From contig NZ_QTQI01000022.1 of NCBI RefSeq assembly GCF_003853705.1, positions 62,001 through 126,000 on the forward strand: DNA of 64,000 nucleotides. Reading direction: 5' to 3'. Positions 1 through 13,403 of the stretch are shown piece by piece. The DNA comes from Burkholderia sp. Bp8992 (GTDB taxonomy: Bacteria > Pseudomonadota > Gammaproteobacteria > Burkholderiales > Burkholderiaceae). A program made the translations under genes and the position numbers. Position 1 is the first letter of the stretch. Each line of letters starts with the position of its first letter. The notes beneath the pieces were generated by a model that worked only from the letters and a program-made list of their open reading frames with translations, made no database searches and had not been told where the DNA came from.

Positions 1-1199
<1,199 letters not shown>

Positions 1200-1275
1200 T
1201 CAAACTGCGACGGCGTGCGCGCCGGAACCGCTTTCGCTACAGACGCGCGAAGCCGTCGCAAGGTTCATTCGATCT

Positions 1276-2130
1276 TTAATTGAAATCGTTTTCCAGGAAC
1301 GGATTGCGCTTCACCGCCTGGTCGAGCGTGACGAGCGTCTCCAGCAGCGCACCCATCCGGTTCAGCGGCACCGCGTTCGGGCCGTCCGACTTCGCTTCCG
1401 CGGGATTCGGGTGCGTTTCCATGAAGAGGCCCGCGACGCCCGTCGCGACCGCCGCACGCGCGAGCACCGGCACGAATTCGCGCTGGCCGCCCGAGCTCGT
1501 GCCCTGCCCGCCCGGCAGCTGCACCGAGTGGGTCGCGTCGAACACGACCGGCGCGTTCGTCTCGCGCATGATCGCGAGCGAGCGCATGTCCGACACGAGA
1601 TTGTTGTAGCCGAACGAGACGCCGCGCTCGCACGCCATGAAGCGGTCTTCCGACAGCCCCGCCTCACGTGCCGCGTCGCGCGCCTTGTCGATCACGTTCT
1701 TCATGTCGTGCGGCGCGAGAAACTGGCCCTTCTTGATGTTGACGGGCTTGCCCGAGCGCGCGCACGCGTGGATGAAGTCGGTCTGGCGGCACAGGAACGC
1801 CGGCGTCTGCAGCACGTCGACGACCGACGCGACCTGCTCGATCTCGTCGATCGAATGCACGTCGGTCAGCACCGGCAGGCCGAGCTGGCGCTTCACCTCG
1901 GACAGGATCCGCAGGCCTTCGTCCATTCCGAGGCCGCGGAACGACTTGCCCGAGCTGCGGTTCGCCTTGTCGTAGGACGACTTGTAGATGAACGGAACGT
2001 TCAGCTTCTCGCAGATCTCCTTCAGGCGGCCCGCCGTGTCGATCGTCATTTGCTCCGATTCGACGACGCAGGTACCCGCGATCAGGAAGAAAGGCTTGTC
2101 GAGACCGACCTCGAAATCGCACAGCTTCAT
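1276..2130 (-). CDS. kdsA: 3-deoxy-8-phosphooctulonate synthase (KDO-8-phosphate synthase)
   Basis: Condenses arabinose-5-phosphate with phosphoenolpyruvate to KDO-8-phosphate, the first committed step of KDO synthesis for lipopolysaccharide inner core. The protein is 284 residues, the usual length. It starts [20 protein letters not shown] and carries the KdsA motifs [68 protein letters not shown] and [16 protein letters not shown]. The start lies 3 bp after the pyrG stop, so the two are almost certainly co-transcribed and translationally coupled. The product of the neighbouring eno is PEP, its substrate. Confidence 0.98.
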   Translation of the reverse strand: MKLCDFEVGLDKPFFLIAGTCVVESEQMTIDTAGRLKEICEKLNVPFIYKSSYDKANRSSGKSFRGLGMDEGLRILSEVKRQLGLPVLTDVHSIDEIEQVASVVDVLQTPAFLCRQTDFIHACARSGKPVNIKKGQFLAPHDMKNVIDKARDAAREAGLSEDRFMACERGVSFGYNNLVSDMRSLAIMRETNAPVVFDATHSVQLPGGQGTSSGGQREFVPVLARAAVATGVAGLFMETHPNPAEAKSDGPNAVPLNRMGALLETLVTLDQAVKRNPFLENDFN

Positions 2131-2133
2131 GCT

Positions 2134-3837
<1,704 letters not shown>

Positions 3838-3967
3838 TCAGCAATTGGCGTGATGATCGCGCCCTTTCGCGCCGCCCCGCGCCGACCGTGCGCGCCGGGG
3901 CGAACCGGTGCGGCCGGTCGGCGCGCGGCGGCTGCGCCGGCGTACGGCCGGGTGACCGCGCGGCGTG

Positions 3968-4813
3968 TCAGGCGCGCTTCGCGAGCGCAACGCCGCCCTG
4001 CGACGCGCCGCCCTCCTCCGCCTTCAGCGAATTCAGCATCCGCTGCAATGCGCGGGCCGTCTCGAGCGGCCGTTCCATCGGGAACAGGTGACTGCCTTCC
4101 AGCCATTCGACACGGCCGCGCGCCGCCCGCCGCGTCGCATCGAGCCCGACCTGCCGCACCTCGCGCGAACGCGTGCCGGCGAGGAAGCCGAGCGGCACCG
4201 GCGCGCCGTGCGCGAGCCGCGGGCCGAGCGTGTGCGGCAGCGTCCGGTAGATCAGGTACTCGACCTGCCGGTCGAACGCGAGCGCCCGCTCGCCGTCGGC
4301 GCCGGCCTGCGGAATCCCGTAGTCGATGTAGTCGGCCAGCATCCGTTCGTCCCAGCGCGCGAACGCCGGCTTCTCGCGGAAGTGCCGCCAGACTTCGTCG
4401 CGGCTCACCCAGCGCGTGCGCCGGTTGCGCGTCGCGGCGGCCGGCGACAGCCGCTCGTCGAGCCCTGCCCACTGGCTCGCGCGCAACGCGCCGGCACGCC
4501 AGCCCGCGATGATCGGCGAATCGATCATCACGACGCCGCGCACCCATTGCGGCTTCTTCAGCGCGGCCATCAGCGACAGGTAGCCGCCGAGCGAATGGCC
4601 GACGAGCCACACCGGGCGCTCGTAGCGGCTGCCGATGTCGTCGAGCAGCTGCTCGACGAGGTGCGGCCAGTCGCGCGTCACCGGGTAGCGGCGGTCGTGG
4701 CCGATCCGCTCGATGTAGCGCAGCTCGTAGTCGTCGGCCAGTTCGGCGAAGATCGTCCGGTACGTCGACGCCGGGAAGCCGTTCGCATGCGAGAAGTGGA
4801 GGATGTCCTTCAA
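3968..4813 (-). CDS. Alpha/beta hydrolase, probable TTG start
   Basis: A 281-residue alpha/beta-hydrolase-fold protein of unknown substrate. After the start it reads KDILHFSHANGFPASTYR, where HANGFP is the typical oxyanion-loop motif. The nucleophile elbow is GHSLGG (WLVGHSLGGYLSLMAAL) and the catalytic histidine is probably that in WLEGSHLFPME near the C-terminus. An upstream GTG at 4909 would add 32 arginine-rich residues with no similarity to a hydrolase N-terminus. A TTG at 4813 is preceded by AGGAG at about 10 bp, so I take TTG as the start. It follows comEC by 92 bp on the same strand. Esterase, lactonase or haloalkane-dehalogenase-like activity cannot be told apart from sequence alone. 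Confidence 0.85.
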   Translation of the reverse strand: MKDILHFSHANGFPASTYRTIFAELADDYELRYIERIGHDRRYPVTRDWPHLVEQLLDDIGSRYERPVWLVGHSLGGYLSLMAALKKPQWVRGVVMIDSPIIAGWRAGALRASQWAGLDERLSPAAATRNRRTRWVSRDEVWRHFREKPAFARWDERMLADYIDYGIPQAGADGERALAFDRQVEYLIYRTLPHTLGPRLAHGAPVPLGFLAGTRSREVRQVGLDATRRAARGRVEWLEGSHLFPMERPLETARALQRMLNSLKAEEGGASQGGVALAKRA

Positions 4814-4905
4814 ACGCCGATGTCTCCTGGTTCTGCCGGGACCGTGCTTCGGCACGTTCCGCCGGCCCCGGGTGTGCTTTGCCGATACGGCGGCCGTCGC
4901 CGCGC

Positions 4906-7389
4906 TCACCGGTCCATCCAGTACCGGCGCCGCTCGTCGCGATAACGCCCGAATGCGAACCGGCCATCGGCCGGCGCGACGTCGAACCGTATGGCGCCGT
5001 CGCGATCGGTGCGCGGCAGCGGAATCCCGCGCGCCTCGTAGCGGGCGAGGACGCTCCGGTGCGGATGACCGAAACGATTGCGATAGCCTACAGGAAATAC
5101 CGCGACGCGCGGCCCGACCGAATCGAGGAAAGGCTCGACCGACGACGTGCGGCTGCCGTGGTGCGCCACGACCAGTATCTGCGCGGCCAGCGCATCGCGC
5201 GCATCGGCCACCAGCCGACGCTCGGCGGCGGCCTCGATGTCACCCGTCAGCAGTGCCGACGTACCGCCCGCGTCGATGCGCAGCACACACGATTGCCCGT
5301 TCGACGAACCCGTGCCCACCCCGCCCGGCGGCCACAGCATCGTGAAGACGACACCGTCCCAGGTCCACCGCTGCCCGGCCGCACAAGGCAGCCGATCGGC
5401 CACGCCGGCCGCCTGCGCATCGCGCCACAGCCGGTGCCGCGGCGCAATGCCGGCCAGCAGCTGGCGCACGTCGGCCGCCGCATAGACGGCCGGTGCGCCG
5501 CCCGCATGATCGGCGTCCGCGTGGCTGAGCACGAGCGAATCGATCGTCGCGATGCCGCGCGCGCGCAGCACCGGCGCAACGATCCGCGCACCGGCATGGG
5601 TCGATTCCGCGCCCGGCCCCGCGTCGAACAGCAGCGTTCGGCGTGCGGTTTCGACCAGCACCGAAGCGCCCTGCCCGACGTCGAGCACGGTCAGCCGGAA
5701 ACCGCCCGGCGGCGGCGCGTCAGGCGCCGGCGCGACAAGCGGCAGCCACGTGAGCGGCGCCGCCCAGCGCAACGGCCAGCCGCGCGGCATCAACGCCCAC
5801 ACGACACCCACGCAGGCCAGCGCGAGCACCGGCCAGTCCGGCATGCGCAGCCAGAACACGCCGGCCGGCCAGTCGGCGAGGTGTCCGAGCAACGTCATCA
5901 TCGGGCCGAGCGCCGCGTGGGCGAGCCGGAACGCAAGGGCATCGAACGGTGCGGGCAACGCGATGCCGGCCAGCACGACCGGCGTCACGACCGAGCTGAC
6001 CCACGGAATCGCGAACGCATTGCCGAACGGGCCCGACAGCGAAATCTGCGCGAACCATGCGGCCGTGAGCGGCGCGAGGCCGATCGTCACCGCGTACTGC
6101 ACGCGTGTGGCTTCGGCAATGCGGCGGCCGGCGCGCATGCCCCACGCGCGCAACCAGCTCGACAGGCCGGCCGCGCCGCCGTCCTCGTCGCCTTCCGCGT
6201 CCGCCTCTCGCACCGCGCGCCAGCCGGCGACGGCCAGCAGGATCACGGCGACCGCGCCGAACGACAGCCAGAACCCGGCCGACAGCACGGCCCACGGATC
6301 GGCGAGCAGCACGCCGCCGAGCGCCGCGCACAGCACCGCTGAGGTCGGCACGCTGCGTCCGGCCAGATACGCGATGCCGCCGCCCGCAATCATCCACCAC
6401 GCGCGCTGCGCCGGCACGTTGAAACCGGCGAGCGCCGCATAGCCGGCCGCGGCCGCCAGGGCGGCAAGCGCGGCCGCGTACGGCGCGGGCAACACGAGCG
6501 TCGCGGCCCGCGCGCGCCAGCGCAGCCGGCGCCAGACCATCGACACGAGCCCGCCCGCGATCGCGCCGACCAGTCCGACATGCAAGCCGGAAATCGCGAC
6601 CAGGTGGCTCGTGCCGGTGTTGCGCAGGACGCGCCAGTCGTCGTCGCCGATGCCCGACTGGTCGCCGATCGCCAGTGCGGCGACGATGCCGCGATGCGCG
6701 GCATCGATACCGAGCGTCTCGCCGATGCGCGTCCGCAACGTATCGCGCAGCCGATCGATCGTCGCGCGCCATCCCGAGGTGCGCGCATCGAGCAATGCCG
6801 CCCGCCGCGGCGCGCTGACATAGCCGATCGCACGGACGCCCGCGGCGAGCCACGCGGCCTCGCTGTCGCGCACACCGGGATTGGCCTCCGCATGCGGGCG
6901 CTTCAGGCGCACGACGAAGCGCCAGCGCTGTGCGGCACGCAGATCAGGAAGCGCATCGCGTGTCGCAGCTGCGCCATACGCGCGCCACGACAACCGGATC
7001 AACGGCGGGAAACGGGCCAGCCCCGCATCGTTCGACTCGACCGCGAACAGCAGGCGCGCGCCGGTGTCGTCGACGACCGGCAGCCCCCTGATCACGCCGG
7101 TGACGACGATGTCGCGCCCTTCCCATTCCGCCGGCAAGCGGTCGCTCAACCGCCATTCGGCCCGGGCAGCGGCATAGCCGAACCCCGCGACGCCGGCCGC
7201 GAGCGCGCACAGCACCCATCCGAGTGCGGTCGTCGTGCGCTTGCGCCGGCCGCACCTGCACCACGCACCCAGCGCCGCGCAGCCGGCGAGCACGGTTGCC
7301 CCGATCGTCCATGCGATCGCACCCGGCAACGCCGCCTGCCGCTGCAGCACGACGACGCCGAGCGCGAACGCGATCCACCCCACGCGCAT
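4906..7389 (-). CDS. comEC: ComEC/Rec2 family DNA-uptake channel with metallo-beta-lactamase domain
   Basis: Inner-membrane channel that carries single-stranded DNA into the cytoplasm during natural transformation. The 827-residue protein has N-terminal transmembrane segments with the soluble DUF4131/OB-like insert (residues about 1-200). Then comes the Competence transmembrane domain with the hallmark NTGTSHLVAISGLHVGLVGA, followed by many hydrophobic helices. A C-terminal metallo-beta-lactamase domain (about 560-820) carries LSHADADHAGG and AHHGS. The ATG at 7389 has GAGGAGG 5 bp upstream; the TTG at 7443 would add 18 residues and is less likely. It lies 57 bp after tatD. Intact reading frame and metal-binding motif suggest a working protein, but no other competence genes are in view. 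Confidence 0.96.
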   Translation of the reverse strand: MRVGWIAFALGVVVLQRQAALPGAIAWTIGATVLAGCAALGAWCRCGRRKRTTTALGWVLCALAAGVAGFGYAAARAEWRLSDRLPAEWEGRDIVVTGVIRGLPVVDDTGARLLFAVESNDAGLARFPPLIRLSWRAYGAAATRDALPDLRAAQRWRFVVRLKRPHAEANPGVRDSEAAWLAAGVRAIGYVSAPRRAALLDARTSGWRATIDRLRDTLRTRIGETLGIDAAHRGIVAALAIGDQSGIGDDDWRVLRNTGTSHLVAISGLHVGLVGAIAGGLVSMVWRRLRWRARAATLVLPAPYAAALAALAAAAGYAALAGFNVPAQRAWWMIAGGGIAYLAGRSVPTSAVLCAALGGVLLADPWAVLSAGFWLSFGAVAVILLAVAGWRAVREADAEGDEDGGAAGLSSWLRAWGMRAGRRIAEATRVQYAVTIGLAPLTAAWFAQISLSGPFGNAFAIPWVSSVVTPVVLAGIALPAPFDALAFRLAHAALGPMMTLLGHLADWPAGVFWLRMPDWPVLALACVGVVWALMPRGWPLRWAAPLTWLPLVAPAPDAPPPGGFRLTVLDVGQGASVLVETARRTLLFDAGPGAESTHAGARIVAPVLRARGIATIDSLVLSHADADHAGGAPAVYAAADVRQLLAGIAPRHRLWRDAQAAGVADRLPCAAGQRWTWDGVVFTMLWPPGGVGTGSSNGQSCVLRIDAGGTSALLTGDIEAAAERRLVADARDALAAQILVVAHHGSRTSSVEPFLDSVGPRVAVFPVGYRNRFGHPHRSVLARYEARGIPLPRTDRDGAIRFDVAPADGRFAFGRYRDERRRYWMDR

Positions 7390-7446
7390 CGCGCCTCCTC
7401 GTCGACCCGGCGCCGCGATGACGAATGCGGCACCTTCCGGCAACGA

Positions 7447-8235
7447 TTATGCGGACGAAAGTGCGAGTCGCGGCAGCGCGGCGAGCGCGTTAGCCGAAGT
7501 GCATAGGGACACTGTGTCGGCATCGAGCCCGCGCAATTCGGCGAGCACGTCGCCGATGCGCGGCACCTGGTCGGGCGTGTTGCGGGACTTGTACGCCCAT
7601 TCGGGCGCGATGTCGGGTGCGTCGGTCTCGACGACGAGCGCGTCGAGCGGCAACTCCGCAGCGAGCCGGCGAATCTGCAGCGCGCGCGCGAACGTCACGT
7701 TGCCGCCGAAGCCGAGATGCAGCCCCTGCGCGAGATACGCGTCGGCCTGCTGGAAACTGCCGTTGAATGCATGCGCGATGCCGCGCCGCACGCCGACACG
7801 GCGCAGCCCGGCGAGCACGCGGTCCTGCGACTTGCGCACGTGGCACAGCACGGGCAGGTCGAATTCGCGCGCCAGCTTGAGCTGTCCCTGGTAGAAGAAT
7901 TGCTGCCGGCCTTCGTCGAGCCCCGGCACGAAGTAGTCGAGGCCGATCTCGCCGATCGCGACGAAGCGCGGATCGTCGAGGCTCGCCTCGATCTCCATGC
8001 GCAGCCGGTCGAGATCCTCGTCGCGTGCCTGCGGCGTATACATCGGGTGGATGCCGAGCGCATAGACCGCGCCTGGCGTGCGTTGCGCGAGTTCGCGCAC
8101 CGTCGTGAAGTTGTCGCGCCCGATGCTCGGGATCACGATGCGCGACACGCCGGCCGCGCGCGCCGCATGCGCGACCGCGTCGCGGTCGGCGTCGAACTCG
8201 GCAGCATCGAGATGGCAGTGCGTGTCGATCCACAT
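7447..8235 (-). CDS. TatD family metal-dependent hydrolase (YcfH-like)
   Basis: A 262-residue TIM-barrel metal hydrolase of the TatD/YcfH family, members of which have 3'-5' DNA exonuclease or deoxyribonuclease activity. Motifs: the HxH pair in [17 protein letters not shown], the glutamate in [26 protein letters not shown] and [11 protein letters not shown]. Length fits YcfH. It follows lolD by 67 bp on the same strand and precedes comEC; a link with DNA processing is possible but not shown. TatD, YcfH and YjjV paralogues are hard to separate without alignment, so no symbol is given. Confidence 0.93.
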   Translation of the reverse strand: MWIDTHCHLDAAEFDADRDAVAHAARAAGVSRIVIPSIGRDNFTTVRELAQRTPGAVYALGIHPMYTPQARDEDLDRLRMEIEASLDDPRFVAIGEIGLDYFVPGLDEGRQQFFYQGQLKLAREFDLPVLCHVRKSQDRVLAGLRRVGVRRGIAHAFNGSFQQADAYLAQGLHLGFGGNVTFARALQIRRLAAELPLDALVVETDAPDIAPEWAYKSRNTPDQVPRIGDVLAELRGLDADTVSLCTSANALAALPRLALSSA

Positions 8236-8302
8236 GGCGGCAGTCCTGCGCCCTTGCGCCGCACCGGGGCGAACCCGGCCGCAGCCCGAACGCGTTCGCT
8301 TC

Positions 8303-9056
<754 letters not shown>

Positions 9057-9064
<8 letters not shown>

Positions 9065-10310
9065 AGCGGAGCGCCTCCGCCGGCTTCACCTTCGCGCCGC
9101 GCCAGCTCGGATAGAGCGTCGCGACGGCCGACAGCGCGAACGCGATCAGCCCGATCCGGATCACGTCGCTCGCGACGAGTTCGGACGGCAGCTCGCTGAT
9201 GAAGTACACCGACGGCGGCAGGAACTGCACGCCGAACAGGTGCTCGATCATCGGGATCAGCCACGGGATGCTCCACGCGATCAGGCAGCCGAGCGCGACG
9301 CCGGACGCGGTGCCGACGAAGCCGATCGTCACGCCCTGCACGACGAAGATCTTCATGATCGACCCCGGCTGCGCGCCGAGCGTGCGCAGGATTGCGATGT
9401 CGGCCTGCTTGTTGGTCACCGTCATCACGAGCGACGACACGAGATTGAACGCGGCCACCGCGATGATCAGCGTGAGGATGATGAACATCATCCGCTTCTC
9501 GATCTGCACGGCCGAGAACCAGGTCTTGTTCTGCTGGGTCCAGTCGCGGATGTACAGGCTGCCCGACAGTGTATGCGACAGCTCGACCGCGACTTGCGGC
9601 GCCTTCTGCATGTCGGTGAGCCGCAGCCGCACGCCGGTCGGCGCGCTCATCCGGAACAGCGCCTCGGCGTCGCGGATGTTGATCATCGCGAGCGTGCTGT
9701 CGTATTCGTAGTGACCCGATTCGAACACGCCGACGACCGTGAACTGCTTCAGGCGCGGCATCATGCCGGCCGGCGTGATCGAGCCTTCGGGCGCGACGAG
9801 CGTGACCTTGTCGCCGACCGTCACGCCGAGGTTGCCGGCGAGCGCATCGCCGAGCACGATGCCGAACTGGCCCGGCACGAGCGCGCCGAGCTGGCCGGCC
9901 TTCATGTCCTTGCCGATGTCGGACACCTGCGGCTCGAGCGTCGGCTCGACGCCACGCAGCATCACGCCGCTCACCGCGTCCTGGCGCGTGAGCAGCGCCT
10001 GCGCGTCGACGTACGGCGCCGCGCCGACCACCGACGGGTTGCGGCGCGCTTCCTGCGCGGTCAGCTGCCAGTCGGGCATCGAGCCCGTCGGCGAGAACAC
10101 CTCGACGTGCGCGAGCACCGACAGCATGCGATCGCGCACTTCCTTCTGGAAGCCGTTCATCACCGACAGCACGACGATCAGCGCCGCGACGCCGAGTGCG
10201 ATCCCGAGCATCGACACGAGCGCGATGAAGGAAATGAAACCGTTGCCGGTCGTGCGTTTGCCGGCGCGCGTGTAGCGCCAGCCGATCTGCCATTCGTACG
10301 GAAGTTTCAA
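9057..10310 (-). CDS. lolC: Lipoprotein-releasing ABC transporter permease, LolC/LolE family
   Basis: Membrane subunit of the Lol exporter. The 417-residue protein begins [46 protein letters not shown], with the first membrane helix at about 24-50. A large periplasmic MacB-PCD-like domain follows (about 55-265), then three C-terminal helices ([62 protein letters not shown]). Only one permease gene accompanies lolD here, so the complex may be a LolC/E homodimer of the LolF type; that is inference. Gene order is lolC-lolD with 8 bp overlap. Confidence 0.95.
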
Positions 10311-10460
10311 GCGAATCCTTTCTGCTGGTTACGGCGGACAGGCGCCCCGCGGCCGGCCCGCCGCCCGGCGGCGGCCATCGGCCCGGGCACGGTCGAAAAA
10401 CGGCCGCCGGACGCGAACGGGCCGTCGGCCGGCCCGATCACGCGCGCAGTTTGCCATACA

Positions 10461-11537
10461 ATGCGCACCATCATGCACGACCGACGCCTCCATTTTCTCG
10501 TTCCGTTCGCGCTGCCGTCGGCGGCCGATGCGGCCTCGTCCCTGCACACGCTGGACAGCCCCGCGCTCGAAAAGTTGCTCGCCCGCGCCAGCCTCGTCGA
10601 GCGCGTGGCCGGCGAGGACTTCCAGCGCACACTGCCGCACGAACGCTGGCTGGCCCGCCAGTTCGGCGCGACGCAGGGCAACGCCGCGGACGAGGCGCCG
10701 CTCGCGCCCTACATGCTGCTGGCGGACGGCGGAGACCCCGGCCCGCACGCGTGGGCATGCGTCGAGCCCGTGCACGTCGAAATCGCGCACGATCACCTGG
10801 TGCTCGTCGATCCGGCCGCCCTCGCGCTCGACGACGGCGACGCGGCCGCGCTGCTCGCGGTTGCACGCCCGCTGATCGAGGAGCTCGGCGTGCGGCTCGA
10901 AGCGCCGAATCCGGCACGCTGGTACCTGTCGAGCGACCAGCTCGCACGCCTCGCCGGCGCCGCGCCGCTGCGCGCGAGCGGCCGCAACATCGAGATCTGG
11001 CTGCCGCACGAGGCCCACACCGGCGAACGCTCGCGGATGTGGATGAAGCTGCAGAACGAGGTGCAGATGGCGTGGTTCCAGCACCCGGTCAACGAAGCCC
11101 GCGAAGCGCGCGGGCTGCCGGCCGTCAATTCAATCTGGTTCCATGCGCAAGGCACGCTGAAGCCGGTCGGCAAGCCGTTCGCGCGCGTGCTGTCCGCATC
11201 GCCCGCCGCGCGGGGCCTCGCGCGCGCCGCACAGACCGAAGCCGGCAGCACGCCCGCGACGTTCGGCGCGCTGGCGGCCGTCGACGGCGCGACGCTCGTC
11301 GAGCTGCCGACGCTGACCACCCCGTTCATCGAGCAGGACTGGGCGCGCTGGCACGACGGCCTCGCCGCGCTGGAGCGCGACTGGTTCGCGCCCGCGCTCG
11401 CCGCGCTGCAGAACGGCGCACTGTCGAGCGTCGCTGTCACGCTGTGCGGCGACACGAGTTCCGTGACGCTGCACGCGACGCGCGGCGACCTGCGCAAGTT
11501 CTGGCGCCGCCGCGCGCTTGCCTCCCTGTTCGAATAA
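10461..11537 (+). CDS. RpfE-like protein of unknown function, upstream of recJ
   Basis: A 358-residue soluble protein beginning MRTIMHDRRLHFLVPFALPS; the second ATG at 10473 is an equally good start. I recognise no catalytic motif with confidence. The conserved-looking core is HAWACVEPVHVEIAHDHLVL, the region around LEAPNPARWYLSSDQL, GRNIEIWLPH and MWMKLQNEVQMAWFQHPVNEAREARGLPAVNSIWFHAQG. Proteins of this type upstream of recJ are called RpfE-type regulatory proteins, or loosely phosphoglycerate mutase, in beta- and gammaproteobacteria. Xanthomonas has rpfE next to recJ-prfB-lysS, the same order as here. It is 14 bp from recJ and surely co-transcribed. The function is unknown; the RpfE label rests on context and recall of the family. 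Confidence 0.8.
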   Translation: MRTIMHDRRLHFLVPFALPSAADAASSLHTLDSPALEKLLARASLVERVAGEDFQRTLPHERWLARQFGATQGNAADEAPLAPYMLLADGGDPGPHAWACVEPVHVEIAHDHLVLVDPAALALDDGDAAALLAVARPLIEELGVRLEAPNPARWYLSSDQLARLAGAAPLRASGRNIEIWLPHEAHTGERSRMWMKLQNEVQMAWFQHPVNEAREARGLPAVNSIWFHAQGTLKPVGKPFARVLSASPAARGLARAAQTEAGSTPATFGALAAVDGATLVELPTLTTPFIEQDWARWHDGLAALERDWFAPALAALQNGALSSVAVTLCGDTSSVTLHATRGDLRKFWRRRALASLFE

Positions 11538-11550
11538 CCCGCCCGCACGT

Positions 11551-13248
11551 ATGACCCGGATCGTTACCCGCCCCGTCGCACCCACCGACGCCGAAGTGCT
11601 CGCGCGCCACGGCCTGCACCCCGTCCTCGCGCGCCTGTACGCGTCGCGCGGCGTGCAGTCGCCCGCCGACATCGAGACCGCGCTCACGCGTCTCGTCCCG
11701 CCCACCGAGCTGAAGGGCTGCGCCGATGCGGCGTCGCTGCTCGCCGACGCGATCGCCGACAAGCGGCGCCTGCTCGTCGTCGCCGACTACGACTGCGACG
11801 GCGCGACCGCGTGCGCGGTCGCGGTGCGCGGCCTGCGGATGTTCGGCGCGCAGATCGACTACCTGGTGCCGAACCGCTTCGAATACGGCTACGGGCTCAC
11901 GCCCGAGATCGTCGAGCTCGCGGCCGCGCGCAAGCCCGACCTGCTGATCACCGTCGACAACGGGATCGCGAGCGTCGCGGGCGTCGAAGCCGCGAACGCA
12001 CGCGGCATCGACGTGCTCGTGACCGACCACCACCTGCCCGGCGACGCGCTGCCCGCCGCCCGCGCGATCGTCAACCCGAACCAGCCCGGCTGCGCGTTCC
12101 CGAGCAAGCACCTCGCCGGCGTCGGCGTGATGTTCTACGTGCTGCTCGCGCTGCGCGCCGAACTACGCCGCCGCGGCGTGTTCGCGAGCAAGGAAGCCGA
12201 GCCGCGCCTCGACGGGCTGCTCGACCTCGTCGCGCTCGGCACCGTCGCCGACGTCGTGCGGCTCGACGGCAACAACCGCGTGCTCGTCGCACAGGGGCTG
12301 CAGCGCATCCGCAACGGCCGCATGCAGCCGGGCGTCGCCGCACTGTTCCGCGCCGCCGCGCGCGAAGCGCGCACCGCGTCGGGCTTCGACCTCGGCTTCG
12401 GCCTCGGCCCGCGCCTGAACGCCGCCGGACGGCTGTCCGACATGTCGCTCGGCATCGAGTGCCTGATCACCGACGACATCGGCCGCGCGTGGGACCTCGC
12501 ACAGCAGCTCGACGTGATGAACCGCGAGCGCCGCGAGATCGAGGCCGGCATGCAGCAGCAGGCGCTCGCCGATCTCGCCGACGTCGACCCGGCCGACGCG
12601 TGCACGATCACGCTCTTCAACCCCGAGTGGCACCAGGGCGTGATCGGCATCGTCGCCGGCCGGCTCAAGGAAAAATTCCACCGTCCGTCGTTCACGTTCG
12701 CGCACGCCGACGAAGAAGGCAAGCGGGTCAAGGGATCGGGCCGGTCGATCGCCGGCTTCCACCTGCGCGACGCACTCGACCTCGTGTCGAAGCGCGAACC
12801 GGACCTGATCGTCGCATTCGGCGGCCACGCGATGGCGGCCGGCCTCACGCTCGACACCGAGAACGTGCCGCGCTTCGCGGCCGCGTTCGAGGCCGTCGCG
12901 CGCGAATGGCTGTCCGACGACGCGCTCGCCCGCGTGATCGAGACCGACGGCGAGCTCGAGGACGCGTACTTCACGCCGCAGTTCGTCGGCCTGCTCGACG
13001 AAGCCGTGTGGGGGCAAGGCTTTCCGGCCCCGCTTTTCTCGGGCGAATTCGACGTCGTGTCGCAGTCGCTCGTGAAGGAGAAGCACCTGAAACTGCAGCT
13101 CGCACGCGGCCGCCAGCGCTTCAATGCGATCTGGTTCAACCACACCGAACCGCTGCCCGAGAGCGCGCTGGTCGCGTACCGGCTCGTCGCCGACACCTGG
13201 AACGGCGTCACGCGCGTCCAACTGATCGTCGAGCACGCGGCAGGCTGA
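11551..13248 (+). CDS. recJ: Single-stranded-DNA-specific exonuclease RecJ
   Basis: 5'-3' exonuclease on single-stranded DNA, acting in RecF-pathway recombination, mismatch repair and stalled-fork processing. The 565-residue protein carries the DHH-family motifs VVADYDCDGATACA (I), ITVDNGIAS (II), VTDHHLPG (III, the DHH), and the region ALGTVADVV...GLGPRLNAAGRLSDMSLG. The DHHA1 domain has GSGRSIAGFHLRDAL and FGGHAMAAGLTL, and an OB-fold-like C-terminus ends the protein. I chose the ATG at 11551 (MTRIVTRPVAP), 13 bp past the stop of the RpfE-like gene; an in-frame start at 11518 lies inside that gene. Confidence 0.97.
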   Translation: MTRIVTRPVAPTDAEVLARHGLHPVLARLYASRGVQSPADIETALTRLVPPTELKGCADAASLLADAIADKRRLLVVADYDCDGATACAVAVRGLRMFGAQIDYLVPNRFEYGYGLTPEIVELAAARKPDLLITVDNGIASVAGVEAANARGIDVLVTDHHLPGDALPAARAIVNPNQPGCAFPSKHLAGVGVMFYVLLALRAELRRRGVFASKEAEPRLDGLLDLVALGTVADVVRLDGNNRVLVAQGLQRIRNGRMQPGVAALFRAAAREARTASGFDLGFGLGPRLNAAGRLSDMSLGIECLITDDIGRAWDLAQQLDVMNRERREIEAGMQQQALADLADVDPADACTITLFNPEWHQGVIGIVAGRLKEKFHRPSFTFAHADEEGKRVKGSGRSIAGFHLRDALDLVSKREPDLIVAFGGHAMAAGLTLDTENVPRFAAAFEAVAREWLSDDALARVIETDGELEDAYFTPQFVGLLDEAVWGQGFPAPLFSGEFDVVSQSLVKEKHLKLQLARGRQRFNAIWFNHTEPLPESALVAYRLVADTWNGVTRVQLIVEHAAG

Positions 13249-13403
13249 GCGCAGGCCGCACGGCCCGCTGCCGTGCGCGCCCGTGCATGCACGCCGCGCC
13301 GGACGGGGCCGCGACACGTCTGCGCGCACCGTTTGCGTCACCGGGTAAGTTTGCCGATCGGCTATAATTCCGCTTTTTTACGAAGCAAGAATAGCGAACG
13401 ATC

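Noticed and set aside
13363-13368. TATAAT before prfB as a promoter
   Set aside because: The hexamer is perfect and 35 bp before the ATG, but no -35 stands at 16-18 bp; kept out of the feature list as unproven.
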